From contig OY970262.1 of the NCBI GenBank assembly GCA_963715655.1, positions 2,914,001 to 2,978,000 on the forward strand: DNA of 64,000 bases, written 5' to 3'. A program made the position numbers and the translations under genes. The DNA is from JANQPD01 sp963715655 (GTDB taxonomy: Bacteria > Bacteroidota > Bacteroidia > Flavobacteriales > Schleiferiaceae). The notes below the pieces were generated by a model. That model did not search any database. It was not told where the DNA came from and saw only the letters and a program-made list of their open reading frames with translations. Within the stretch, counting starts at the first letter, position 1; the number at the start of each line of letters is the position of its first letter. Below are positions 1 to 8,837 of the stretch, in pieces.

Positions 1-68
1 TTTAAGTAATTAGTTTTAATGTTTCGCTATACCAATTACTTCAAGTACATCACTTAACAACTACTAAA

Positions 69-2015
69 ATGAATTATTCATCCATCTTTAAAATTTTAAC
101 CACCTTTTTAATTTGTTCTTTATCATTAGTTACTACAGCACAAGTAGATTCTGTTTTAAATAAGGCATTGAGCATAAATAATATGGAGGAACGTTTTACT
201 GCATTGGATGATTTGTGTTACTTCACCTCCTATGATAATCCAAATAAAGCTAAAAAGTATTGTGATATTGCGTATAAAACAGCTCAAAAAATTGGCAATG
301 ACAGTCTTTTTGGAAGACTATACGTTTCGTTAGCTATACATAGCGTTAAGTCTGGAGATTATAATAAAGCCTTTGAATATTTAAATAAAAGCCTTGCTAT
401 ACGAAAAGCTTTAGGTCACCCTAGAGAAATTGCTGGCGTGCAAACCACTTTAGCCATATTATTAAGCGATGTTGGGCTATATGATTCTGCAGCAACGTAT
501 TATTTTAATACGCTTAAAGTTTTTGAAAGCATTAAAGACACAAATGCTATTGCGCACAGCTACATGTATTTGGCAGAACTTTTTAATAAGGCAAACCCTA
601 AACGTGAAACGGACTATGCTAAAAAAGCCATAGCGATGTTTAAAACGGTAGGTAACCTTCCAGCTTTAGCGCAATCTTATGAAGCCTATGCCACTCAATT
701 ATCAAACCGAGATCAATTAGACTCAGCCATTTTTTATCATAAGAAAGCTTTAAAAATACACAAAACCGGTGGTAGAATGCACACTATAATGACTAGCACC
801 AATAACTTAGGGTATTTGGTTAGAAAAAACGGAGATAACCAACTTGCATTAGCTTATTATAAAGAATCACTTGAAACAGCGGTTCTTTTAGGAGATACAA
901 GTTCTATGGCACATTTTGCATGCAATGTGGCTAGTGTAGCGTTAGTGCTAAAACAACCGAAAAAAGCCCTCACCTATTTCTTAGATGCTAACAAATGGGC
1001 AAAGAAAAATAAGGATTTAAGCATTCTACAATTGAGCTCCAAAGGAATTGCAGAATGCTACGAAGCGTTAGGTAATGCTGACTTAGCACTTGCTTACGCT
1101 TGGGAAACCTTTGCTTTACGAGATACCATTTATTCCAAAGAGGCTATCCAGTCCATGCAAGAATTAGAGACAAAATATGAAACTGAAAAAAAGGAAAAAC
1201 AAATTGCTCAACTGAATCAACAACAAGCAGAAGCTTCACTATTAACCGCTAAACAGCAAAATTGGATTATTAGCTTAATTGGCTCCATACTCTTGATTTT
1301 AGCCGTGGCCGGTTTTTTAATTTACAGACGCAAAAAACGTGCGCAGCAAACGCTTACCGAAAAGGAATTGGGTTTTAGAAAACAACTGATTAAAAACACC
1401 GTAAACAGCCAAGAAGAGGAGCGCAAACGCATAGCCAAAGAACTACACGATGGGATAGCCCAAAGTTTGGTGGCGGTAAAAATGCGCTTTCAATATAACA
1501 TATTGGCAAAACAAAAAGCCGGTGAAGCGCAAACCGAAGAAGATGAAAAATCCTTAGAACTAATTGATAGTTTATACAATGAAGTACGTGGCTTATCGCA
1601 TCAAATGATGCCTTTAAAACTTACAAATCAAGGTTTACTTTCCGCTATGGAAGAGCTACTCAATAACACTTTGAAACCCGTGGGCATACAATATACATTT
1701 GAGCACAATTTAGCTTTAGACAAGCGTTTAACAGAACATATTGAAGTAGCTCTTTTTAGAATTAGTCAGGAATTATTGGCCAACATTTTAAAACACAGTG
1801 AAGCAAGTGAGGTAAAAATAAAATTGCAGCAAAAGCACGCATTAGTGCACCTTACGGTGGAGGATAATGGCGTTGGAATAGAGCAAAAACCTCAAAAAGA
1901 AGTAGGAATTGGACTAGCAAGTATTATGGCTAGAGTAAAAGCACTTAATGGAAATGTGGAATGGACAAAAGGCGGATTTGGGGGATTGCGTGCAGAGTTA
2001 ACAGTAGAAATGTAA
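69..2015 (+). CDS. TPR-containing sensor histidine kinase (HisKA_3 type)
   Basis: A 648-residue membrane sensor kinase. After a signal-like N-terminus ending near TTAQ, residues about 30-350 are tetratricopeptide repeats predicted to lie in the periplasm. A charged coiled coil and one membrane segment (about 398-418) lead to a cytoplasmic kinase of the NarX/DegS class: the dimerisation helix carries the phospho-acceptor His460 in the motif KELHDG, followed by a HATPase_c domain with an N-box (LLANILKH) and G1 box (DNGVG). Kinases of this class normally pass phosphate to a LuxR-type response regulator; none lies downstream, so the partner may be upstream of the window or elsewhere. The signal sensed cannot be told from the sequence. 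Confidence 0.9.
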   Translation: MNYSSIFKILTTFLICSLSLVTTAQVDSVLNKALSINNMEERFTALDDLCYFTSYDNPNKAKKYCDIAYKTAQKIGNDSLFGRLYVSLAIHSVKSGDYNKAFEYLNKSLAIRKALGHPREIAGVQTTLAILLSDVGLYDSAATYYFNTLKVFESIKDTNAIAHSYMYLAELFNKANPKRETDYAKKAIAMFKTVGNLPALAQSYEAYATQLSNRDQLDSAIFYHKKALKIHKTGGRMHTIMTSTNNLGYLVRKNGDNQLALAYYKESLETAVLLGDTSSMAHFACNVASVALVLKQPKKALTYFLDANKWAKKNKDLSILQLSSKGIAECYEALGNADLALAYAWETFALRDTIYSKEAIQSMQELETKYETEKKEKQIAQLNQQQAEASLLTAKQQNWIISLIGSILLILAVAGFLIYRRKKRAQQTLTEKELGFRKQLIKNTVNSQEEERKRIAKELHDGIAQSLVAVKMRFQYNILAKQKAGEAQTEEDEKSLELIDSLYNEVRGLSHQMMPLKLTNQGLLSAMEELLNNTLKPVGIQYTFEHNLALDKRLTEHIEVALFRISQELLANILKHSEASEVKIKLQQKHALVHLTVEDNGVGIEQKPQKEVGIGLASIMARVKALNGNVEWTKGGFGGLRAELTVEM

Positions 2016-2062
2016 TATGTTGTTACGCATTTTAAAAGCGTGAATATTGATACCTTTACACT

Positions 2063-2263
2063 ATGCAAAAAGTATTTTACGGAACCAAGGAAGAAAACAA
2101 CCAAAGGCGAGAAGCTGAATTTTTGGCTTTGAGTGGAACCGAGCGTTTTAGTGTTTTCCTTAAAATGGTTGATTCTATTGCTGTTTTTCCTACACTTAAA
2201 AAAAGAGCCATGGGAGAAGAAAAAGGAAACTTTATTGTAAGAAAACCTGATTGTGGATTTTGA
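2063..2263 (+). CDS. Small conserved protein paired with a nucleotidyltransferase
   Basis: A 66-residue, highly charged protein starting MQKVFYGTKEEN, with a helical middle (FLALSGTERF) and the end GNFIVRKPDCGF. I recall small proteins of this look being encoded directly before a minimal nucleotidyltransferase in Bacteroidota, and that is its place here. The order (small protein, then nucleotidyltransferase) resembles MNT/HEPN-like toxin-antitoxin pairs, but this protein has no recognisable HEPN motif, so that role is only a hypothesis. Its stop codon overlaps in another frame the codons that would have begun the next gene. Confidence 0.6.
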   Translation: MQKVFYGTKEENNQRREAEFLALSGTERFSVFLKMVDSIAVFPTLKKRAMGEEKGNFIVRKPDCGF

Positions 2264-2312
2264 GTAAGAGGTTAAAGAATTTACCAAACTATGTCATCAA
2301 CAGGAAGTTAAA

Positions 2313-2717
2313 ATGCTTTTAGTTGGTGGTGGAGCAGTAAATTTCCATGGATATAAACGACATTCTGCAGACGTTGATTTTTGGATAAAGCCTACAACCA
2401 AAAATTTAGAAAAACTCAGATTGGTTTTAAACGAAATGGGATATTGTATAGAAAGCTTCCCGGCAAAAGTTGTAAGCGGACAGCAAAATATTTCGATAAA
2501 AGTTTCTCGTGATCAGGAGTTAGAATTGATTACAGCTTTTAACTTAGGCAAAACTTTTAATGAAGCTTGGGCTCTTTCTATAAAAATAACCATTCACGAT
2601 TATCCTTTAGCAAAATATAGAGTTTTAGATTTTGAAACACTCATAGAAAGTAAAGTAAAATCCGGACGTCCGAAAGATTTTTTAGATATACAAGAATTGA
2701 AAAGATTGAAAGACTAA
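2313..2717 (+). CDS. Minimal nucleotidyltransferase (DUF6036-like), probably 5'-truncated
   Basis: The readable protein (134 residues) begins MLLVGGGAVNFHGY and contains HSADVDFWI, the GG and DxD-like signature of the pol-beta nucleotidyltransferase fold; the C-terminus has ESKVKSGRPKDFLDI, typical of small transferases of the DUF6036/AbiEii type. Related proteins usually have about 20 more residues before this point. Reading upstream in the same frame gives plausible codons (EVKEFTKLCHQQEVK) back to an in-frame TAA at 2265-2267, and before it VDFE, which also looks like coding sequence. The stop may be a recent nonsense change (or a sequencing error), leaving translation to start at the ATG at 2313, or the gene may be a young pseudogene. 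Substrate unknown. Confidence 0.6.
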   Translation: MLLVGGGAVNFHGYKRHSADVDFWIKPTTKNLEKLRLVLNEMGYCIESFPAKVVSGQQNISIKVSRDQELELITAFNLGKTFNEAWALSIKITIHDYPLAKYRVLDFETLIESKVKSGRPKDFLDIQELKRLKD

Positions 2718-3040
2718 CGCTTTAACTTTAGTTGTAAATCAGGAAAAATCAATACACCACTTTTAAGGTGGATGATACATGTAAATTTCATATTTACCGT
2801 GGAGTCTATCTCTGCAATGGGCGCAAGCACCACATCTTTGTATCTGGTGGAAACAGACAAGAAATTTTGAAAAGTTTTTAGTTGTAAGCTATTACGGTAA
2901 GTTCATTCAAATTATCTCTTCTATTATAAGATAGAAAATTACCGCTGTAAAGCTACACTTATTTTCTCTCGCAAGGGTTGGCAATTTTCAAATATTGCTT
3001 GTGCGTAACATGTAGCTTTACAAAAGCCATATTAAAATTC
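2718..3040. other. 323-base intergenic stretch, no convincing gene
   Basis: It lies between the convergent nucleotidyltransferase and C1 peptidase genes. The minus strand holds one open stretch without a proper start, about 2717-2907, whose translation (for example STRYKDVVLAPIAEIDST) looks more protein-like than chance but matches nothing I recognise. It is bounded upstream by a TGA and could be the remnant of a lost gene. No RNA gene or clear terminator was seen. Confidence 0.4.
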
Positions 3041-4270
3041 TCACATATTCAACTGCTTTTTCAAACCTTTTGGTACAGAATTTTTATGTACTAATACGGA
3101 TATAGTTTTATATCTAAAAAAGGACTTTGAAGCGTAAATATATCCAACACGTTCCCCCTCTCCTCTATCGCCCCAGCTATTTTTTACAATGTAATAGTCA
3201 TTGCCATTTTGATCTTTTGCAACTCCGGTAATTTGCATTCCGTGATCATCTTGCGTATCGTAATTATCATAGGCTTTTTGACGAAGTTCTTGCGTAACTT
3301 TCATTTCTGGCTTTGGGCCATCAAACATTGCTTTCTTTTCTTCATCCGTCATATCTCCATATTCCGTTGCCGAAACAATGGCAACTCCTTTTTTATAAGA
3401 AAAGCCTTTTTCACTTACATCCGTTGCCCAACTAATGCTATACCCTTCTTTCAAACTATTATCTACAGCCGCTTGCATTTCATCTAAAGGCACGTTATAG
3501 GCAGTTGCCCATGTCCAATTATCCGGCACTTGCACCATTGTTTTTGTGTAAAAAGGGTCTTGTGTAAAACTGGTCAGTTGTATATATTCATCAGGATTTA
3601 CGCCCACCACCTCATCAGCAAAACTGCGTGGCGTATAAGTTTTACCTTCATATTTAAACGTTTCAGGATACTTACCTAAGTACGCATCTAAAATTGCATT
3701 TACAGCCGGACGCCATGCAGTAGTTAACGTGCCATTTTTGTTTTTTATCACTTCGTCCAAAACACCTTTTAACACTGCTTCTAACTCACTATGGTTGTTT
3801 TCTTCTGTTCCATAATTTAAACCTTCATACGCCTTTTGCGGTACAGCACCATATTTTTTAATTACGTATAAAACATCAGGCGAAGCCCCACCTTGCGCAA
3901 AATTTAAGTATCCGTGCAAGCGCACATATTTTTCGGCTTTATCTAAATACACTTGTCTAACGGTAAACATTTCTGATAAATCAACGGCTTCTTTACCCAT
4001 ACGTAGCATTTCAGACTCTACAAAAGAGGTGGTGGCATAACTCCAACATGTACCACTTCTGCCTTGATTTTTTACCGGGGTAACTTCTAAATCAATTACT
4101 GTTTCAAAACGATATTCATCCACCACTTCCATATCCATCGGAGGCATACCGGCTTCTACATTCTTTTTAGTGCTTCCGTTGTCCTTTACCTTATCCATCA
4201 AATCTACTTGCGCTTGTCCGCTTATCGCGAAAGCAAGACCAATGGCTAGGAGTGTTTTTTTATTTTTCAT
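3041..4270 (-). CDS. Secreted C1 (papain/bleomycin hydrolase-type) cysteine peptidase
   Basis: A 409-residue cysteine peptidase of the PepC/bleomycin hydrolase-like C1B group. A signal peptide (about 1-20, cleaved near SGQA-Q) indicates export, unlike the cytoplasmic PepC aminopeptidases. The catalytic set is complete: Cys75 in SGTCWSYATT, His343 in DDHGMQITG and Asn364 in VKNSWG, with the oxyanion Gln69 in VKNQG. Proteins of this form are common in Bacteroidota as periplasmic or surface peptidases. It is monocistronic, followed by the 323-base gap and preceded by another of 264 bases, so it likely has its own promoter. Confidence 0.9.
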   Translation of the reverse strand: MKNKKTLLAIGLAFAISGQAQVDLMDKVKDNGSTKKNVEAGMPPMDMEVVDEYRFETVIDLEVTPVKNQGRSGTCWSYATTSFVESEMLRMGKEAVDLSEMFTVRQVYLDKAEKYVRLHGYLNFAQGGASPDVLYVIKKYGAVPQKAYEGLNYGTEENNHSELEAVLKGVLDEVIKNKNGTLTTAWRPAVNAILDAYLGKYPETFKYEGKTYTPRSFADEVVGVNPDEYIQLTSFTQDPFYTKTMVQVPDNWTWATAYNVPLDEMQAAVDNSLKEGYSISWATDVSEKGFSYKKGVAIVSATEYGDMTDEEKKAMFDGPKPEMKVTQELRQKAYDNYDTQDDHGMQITGVAKDQNGNDYYIVKNSWGDRGEGERVGYIYASKSFFRYKTISVLVHKNSVPKGLKKQLNM

Positions 4271-4308
4271 TTTTATTTAGTTTTAATTGTAGTACGCAGA
4301 GCAAACTG

Positions 4309-4329
4309 TATTAAGTATTAAGTATTAAG
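4309..4329. repeat. Three tandem copies of a 7-bp unit
   Basis: TATTAAG is repeated three times without interruption in the leader region of the C1 peptidase gene (minus strand). This may be a slippage-prone site about 40 bases from the start codon. No function can be assigned; the rest of the intergenic stretch 4271-4534 shows nothing else. Confidence 0.6.
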
Positions 4330-4534
4330 TACCAGGTACATTGACAGCGGCACTGAGAGTTAGTGATACGTAAATTGCTGGTGGGAATAGTGCTTTGCTC
4401 ATCATTTAAGTATGCTATGTTTTAATTATCTGAAATTCTTTTAATCTATTAATTTGTTTATTCACTAACGCTTGTGCATCTTCAATCTTCTGATCTCAAA
4501 CTTGCAGCTTCCCTACTCCCTATTCATCCGCTTC

Positions 4535-5299
4535 TTACCCGAAAATCTCATTCAACACCGCTGCTAATCTAAGGCCCCCTTTTAATAATTGCTGTTGCAC
4601 TAATGGCCAATTTTGGTAACTGTATTCATAGCCTAGTTTATCCGCATCTTCAAACGCATACACTTGAGGATGTAAAGATTGTGCATCAACGGCCCAATCT
4701 ACCACCGTGCCTTTTTGCCAGCGTTCTATATCTTCTTTATCGGCTCGGTCAAGTTCATTAGTTATTTCAGAAAAGCTTAATTCCTTGCCTTCAATAATGC
4801 CGCTATCCCATACGCGGTGCAGGTTACTTTTCTCCCAAAAGAATTTTACTTTTACATCATTACCACCTTTATCCGTGCCATTTCCTACGTGCAACGGTTG
4901 ATGCAAATCGCCCACCAAATGGGCCATAAAACGCAGCGCTTTTATTTTGCTTTCGCGCGATGCTGTATCTGATTTCAACGTACACTTCATCCGCTCAATA
5001 GCTTCAATTAAATCTCCTTTTGGGTTTTTTTGAGATGCCTCATAAGTAGTGCCGTAAGGAATTGTTACCCAATGCCAATCATGGGTATAATCGTACGCAT
5101 CATCAGAGCGAATTTCATCCATCCAAGTGGAAGCCATTGCCAAGCTTTCTTTACCCAACAGCTTTTCTACTTGCTTTTTTGCTTTTTTACTTAAATGATT
5201 TTCCGCAATAGCGCCAATAGCACGGTGGCCTGTTTGCCCCCATGCAAAAGCCGAGGTAATGGTGGCAACTGAAACCGCCATGGCCAAAAAATACTTCAT
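4535..5299 (-). CDS. S1/P1-family nuclease
   Basis: A 254-residue secreted zinc-dependent nuclease acting on single-stranded nucleic acids. The signal peptide is predicted to be cleaved right before Trp20, which becomes the N-terminal residue that binds zinc in this family. The other ligands are visible at the expected spacing: His25, Asp61, His76, His127, Asp131, His137 (DLHQPLH), His161 and Asp165. Length is typical. Likely role: periplasmic or extracellular nucleic acid degradation for phosphate and nucleosides. It is transcribed alone, divergent from the AlbA_2 gene. Confidence 0.93.
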   Translation of the reverse strand: MKYFLAMAVSVATITSAFAWGQTGHRAIGAIAENHLSKKAKKQVEKLLGKESLAMASTWMDEIRSDDAYDYTHDWHWVTIPYGTTYEASQKNPKGDLIEAIERMKCTLKSDTASRESKIKALRFMAHLVGDLHQPLHVGNGTDKGGNDVKVKFFWEKSNLHRVWDSGIIEGKELSFSEITNELDRADKEDIERWQKGTVVDWAVDAQSLHPQVYAFEDADKLGYEYSYQNWPLVQQQLLKGGLRLAAVLNEIFG

Positions 5300-5418
5300 A
5301 ATGTTTATTTTTTGCTAAAATAAGAGTGGCGAAGGCAAATCAAAACAATAATTTGCAATTTGCCGTTTTTACATTTTACCTTGCAATACTAATTGCAGCT
5401 TTTTAGAAAGCCTACTCT

Positions 5419-6108
5419 ATGTCTTCATCTGATTTTTTTGAAATTAAAAGTGCTCTAGATGCTCCCGGAGGAGATATTCACGCCCTTGAAAACCGCATTC
5501 GCGAGGGTGAACACCAAACACAAGATTTTAAATTTAGAATTGATAGTACCCAAAAAATAGCCAAAACCTTAAGCGCTTTTGCTAATACCGATGGTGGTAG
5601 TTTATTAATTGGCGTAAAAGATAGTGGTAAAATTACGGGTATAGATCCTCAGGAAGAGTACTATATGATAGAGGGTGCCGCCACATTGTATTGCAACCCG
5701 CCCGTTACTTTTAATACTGTTGTGTATCAAAATGATGAAGATAAATTGGTATTGGAAATTGTGGTACCATCATCAAAAAACCGTCCGCATTATGCTAAAG
5801 TAGAAGATGGACGCTGGATGGCATATATCCGTCAGGCGGATGAAAATTTTTTGGCCAACCGCGTGCTGATACGTTTTATGGAAGATAAAAATCCGGAAAC
5901 GAAAAGAAAAAATATGGTAGCCTATGGCAAAGAGGAGCGTGCTCTTTTTGATTTGCTAAGCGTAGAAAAGGAAATAAGCATGAGCAAGTTTATAAAAGCA
6001 TCTAAACTGCCGGTACAAAAAGCGGAAGAAACGCTGGCTACCTTTTTAAAATGGCGCGTTATAAAAAGTAGGGCTACCGAAAAAGGAATTCGCTTTTACT
6101 TATCGTGA
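5419..6108 (+). CDS. AlbA_2/Schlafen-like ATP-binding domain protein
   Basis: A 229-residue protein. Residues about 25-150 form the AlbA_2 (Schlafen AAA_4) domain: EGEHQTQDFK near its start, then AKTLSAFANTDGGSLLIGV, the typical signature, and later RPHYAKVEDG. The C-terminal 70 residues look like a winged-helix module (EISMSKFIKASKL). Proteins of this kind are often annotated as transcriptional regulators or putative DNA-binding proteins; their biochemical activity is mostly unknown. The 3' end overlaps the convergent zinc-ribbon gene by 13 bases. A weak candidate promoter (TTTG at 5352, 21-base spacer, TACCTTGC at 5377) lies upstream. Confidence 0.8.
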   Translation: MSSSDFFEIKSALDAPGGDIHALENRIREGEHQTQDFKFRIDSTQKIAKTLSAFANTDGGSLLIGVKDSGKITGIDPQEEYYMIEGAATLYCNPPVTFNTVVYQNDEDKLVLEIVVPSSKNRPHYAKVEDGRWMAYIRQADENFLANRVLIRFMEDKNPETKRKNMVAYGKEERALFDLLSVEKEISMSKFIKASKLPVQKAEETLATFLKWRVIKSRATEKGIRFYLS

Positions 6109-6347
6109 TTTTTCACAATTCCCAACTCAAACAGTTTATCGTCAATACCGCTGTACCAGTCTAAATGATCGCTGGTTTGTTCGCAACCATCCCGCCAAGG
6201 TATGCAAGGTGTTTGCTGATGATTAAAACCGCAAACGGTGCAATCTCCAGCCTGTTCAAACATATCAAATTCACTGCTACACGCTTGGCAGTTCCAATCT
6301 CTTTCACCCTGAGGTGTAAAGGCGCAATGTGGACACTTAATAATCAA
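6096..6347 (-). CDS. Small zinc-ribbon protein, unknown function
   Basis: An 83-residue protein with four CxxC-type pairs: KCPHC, CQAC, CTVC and later single cysteines (TPCIPW, DGCEQ), giving probably two zinc-binding knuckles in the first 50 residues. No signal peptide or membrane segment. It overlaps the 3' end of the AlbA_2 gene on the opposite strand by 13 bases. I do not recognise a named family; similar short proteins are usually listed as hypothetical. Confidence 0.65.
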   Translation of the reverse strand: MIIKCPHCAFTPQGERDWNCQACSSEFDMFEQAGDCTVCGFNHQQTPCIPWRDGCEQTSDHLDWYSGIDDKLFELGIVKNHDK

Positions 6348-6405
6348 TTTTTATACGTAGCATTGTAATTGTGAATTCTATACCTTTCACGCAAAACTAA
6401 GCAAC

Positions 6406-8430
6406 TTGGGTAAACAGTATTTATACTTTCTAGGAATTTTACTATTTAGTGTAAACTTATTTGCACAGGATAATAAAGCCATAAAAGATGCCATTTTAGA
6501 ATTGACGTGGCGTGCTGATAGCCTTGCTGAAATTGACTCTAAAGCGGCAATTGCTACTGCCACACGTGCTTATTTATGGGCTAAAGATATTGAGGATAGC
6601 GCTTTAGTGGCAGATGCATCTTACACACTTGGCTATTGTTTATATTTTGTAAATCAGCTTGATTCAGCTGAAAAACTCTTGCTTTTTTCATTAAAGTATT
6701 ACACTCAAGTACAAGATACATTTAGCAAAAGCTATGCATACTATTGCTTGGCCGATGTAAATTTTGATAAAGGTAAATATGCCAAAGCCCTACGCTACCT
6801 ATATGCTTCGCTTGATGAAGAGCGTTTACTGGGTAATAATAGTAGTGGAGAAATGTACACGCTGCAAAGAATGGCAGACATACATGCAGAACAAGGTGAT
6901 TATGCACTGGCAGAAGAAAAATATAGAACGGCCTTTACCATAGCAGATGCGGAAAACTTCAATCATGTAAAGCTGAGTTGTTTAATTGGCATCTGTGCCA
7001 TTATGATTAGAGATAACCGAATTGAAGAAACAAAACCCTTGCTAAAAATGATGCGAGCGCTGCATACTTCTGGTGAAAGTGTGGTACATAGCATTTATGC
7101 AAAACGGGTGTTTGCCTATTACTACTCAGCAATTGGCAATTACAAAAAAGCCATTGCGTTTGCTGATTCTGCCGTAGATATAGCCACAAAGTTCACCGAT
7201 CCATACTTACTGGTGGAAGCCAAACTTGTGTTGGGAAACGTTCATTTACAGGCTGGAAATTTAAGCACCGCAAAAATACACGGTAGCGATGCCTATTCCA
7301 TCGCGCAAACGCAGCCCGGTTATTATCTTCAAAAAAGTGCTTTACAACTTTTAGGTGTTATTTCTGAAGCATCAGGTTTATACAAGGACGCGCTTTATTA
7401 CAACCGGTTGTTTCACAATTTTGAAGACAGTATAGCGGCAGATAATATTCAAGATAAAATACTTGCTAATCAACTTAAACAAAGTAAACGAGAGGAAACA
7501 CTTTTACGCAGAGAAGCCGAGCTTTCACAAAAAGTAATTTCTCGTGATAATACGTTGAAAATAATGCTAGCTGCGCTCGCTTTGGTTTCCGTCATACTCA
7601 TTCTTTTGGCAACAATAGCATCGTTAAAGTTGCGAAAAAAAAATGCTTCCTTATCTTTTAAAAACCGAGAAATAGCTGCGCAGCAACATTTAATTGCTAA
7701 AGCAAACGTGCAGTTGAAGTTGGCCAATGATACTTTAAACAAACAGAATAAAAATAAGGACAAAGTATTTTCAATTTTATCTCATGATTTACGAGAGCCT
7801 TTTAATCAGCTTATTGGGCTTTTGGAAATTATGGAAAACCAAGATAGTTTAGATAAGGAAACGTTGGATATGCTAATTCCAAAAATTACAGAATCTGCTC
7901 ATAGTGCTCACAATTCAGTAGTTAACCTACTTTTTTGGAGTAAAAATCAACTTACGGAGATAAAAACAGAGAAAACAACTTTTGTGCTTAAGGATTTAAT
8001 AGAGAATGTAAAACGAAGTTTATTGCTTACGGCAGAACGTAAAGGCATTCGTTTAATGGTAAAATATGCACCAGATTTAACACTTTATGCCGATTACTAT
8101 CAAGTGGAAATTGCCTTGCGTAATATTCTTACTAATGCTATAAAGTTTTCTCCTAAAGATGGTGTAATTCATATAAACACAAGCACTGAGAAAAATCAAG
8201 TTATTTTATCTGTTACGGATAATGGAAAAGGAATTTCTGAAGCTCAAATAACGAAAATTTATAGTGAAACTTTAGATGGCGATAGCACGGTAGGTACGTT
8301 TAATGAAAGAGGTACAGGGCTCGGTTTGAACATTGTAAATGACTTTGTGCAAGCCAATGGCGGCACGTTACAAATAAAAAGCAAGGTTAACTTTGGCAGT
8401 ACATTTAGCCTTAATTTTCCGAAAGTCTAA
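6406..8430 (+). CDS. TPR-containing sensor histidine kinase (HisKA type)
   Basis: A 674-residue sensor kinase. A signal peptide (about 1-20, ending NLFAQ) is followed by TPR repeats to about residue 345, a membrane segment (about 385-405), a coiled coil, the HisKA helix with phospho-acceptor His460 (LSHDLREP), and HATPase_c with N-box (LTNAIKFS), G1 (DNGKG) and G2 (GTGLGLNIV). The start is a TTG: the frame is closed by a stop at 6358-6360 and no ATG lies between that stop and the signal peptide, whose first residues follow directly from the TTG. It differs in kinase class from the kinase at 69-2015. No response regulator is adjacent. It ends 4 bases inside the convergent DUF1499 gene. Confidence 0.9.
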   Translation: MGKQYLYFLGILLFSVNLFAQDNKAIKDAILELTWRADSLAEIDSKAAIATATRAYLWAKDIEDSALVADASYTLGYCLYFVNQLDSAEKLLLFSLKYYTQVQDTFSKSYAYYCLADVNFDKGKYAKALRYLYASLDEERLLGNNSSGEMYTLQRMADIHAEQGDYALAEEKYRTAFTIADAENFNHVKLSCLIGICAIMIRDNRIEETKPLLKMMRALHTSGESVVHSIYAKRVFAYYYSAIGNYKKAIAFADSAVDIATKFTDPYLLVEAKLVLGNVHLQAGNLSTAKIHGSDAYSIAQTQPGYYLQKSALQLLGVISEASGLYKDALYYNRLFHNFEDSIAADNIQDKILANQLKQSKREETLLRREAELSQKVISRDNTLKIMLAALALVSVILILLATIASLKLRKKNASLSFKNREIAAQQHLIAKANVQLKLANDTLNKQNKNKDKVFSILSHDLREPFNQLIGLLEIMENQDSLDKETLDMLIPKITESAHSAHNSVVNLLFWSKNQLTEIKTEKTTFVLKDLIENVKRSLLLTAERKGIRLMVKYAPDLTLYADYYQVEIALRNILTNAIKFSPKDGVIHINTSTEKNQVILSVTDNGKGISEAQITKIYSETLDGDSTVGTFNERGTGLGLNIVNDFVQANGGTLQIKSKVNFGSTFSLNFPKV

Positions 8431-8837
8431 ACTTTAGTAAGCTTAATTTCTTCTCCCAGTTTCTTAAACAGTTTTTTCATTCTGCGCTTGTTTGCACCCA
8501 AATCAGAATAACCAATGCGCGAAGCGCTGCGAAAATGAATTAGTTTTTCATTAGCGTCAAACAAAAACTCTACATCATCTACAAAACCAAAAATAGGAAT
8601 AGTAAAAGTAGCGTGCGTATAATGTGTTTTATCTTCTTCTATTTGCACATGGCTACTGCTGCGCAACACTTTTACTAGCGCTGCTTTTGCCGCGCTTTTC
8701 TCCGTTGTGTATTGCCAAGCCTTCATACTATGCTTACCATCAGCAGGATACATGGTTACCACACAGTTTGGCATATCCGGACATGGATGCAGAACACCAT
8801 CAATAACACCCGTGTTTTTATGTACTTTTCTTGACAT
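8427..8837 (-). CDS. DUF1499 domain protein
   Basis: A 136-residue protein with the DUF1499 pattern: an early cysteine-rich CPDMPNCV, then HYTHAT, a FVDDVEFLFD segment and the end FRSASRIGYSDLGANKRR. I chose the ATG at 8837 rather than the longer frame from 8864, since the residues added by the latter do not look conserved and lie inside the upstream kinase gene; the overlap with the kinase end (8818) is then 20 bases. The family's function is unknown. No signal peptide is evident. Confidence 0.85.
   Translation of the reverse strand: MSRKVHKNTGVIDGVLHPCPDMPNCVVTMYPADGKHSMKAWQYTTEKSAAKAALVKVLRSSSHVQIEEDKTHYTHATFTIPIFGFVDDVEFLFDANEKLIHFRSASRIGYSDLGANKRRMKKLFKKLGEEIKLTKV

Noticed and set aside
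1892..2287. 131-codon minus-strand frame across the kinase 3' end and the small protein gene
   Set aside because: Overlaps two better supported + strand genes and has a low-complexity, unprotein-like translation.
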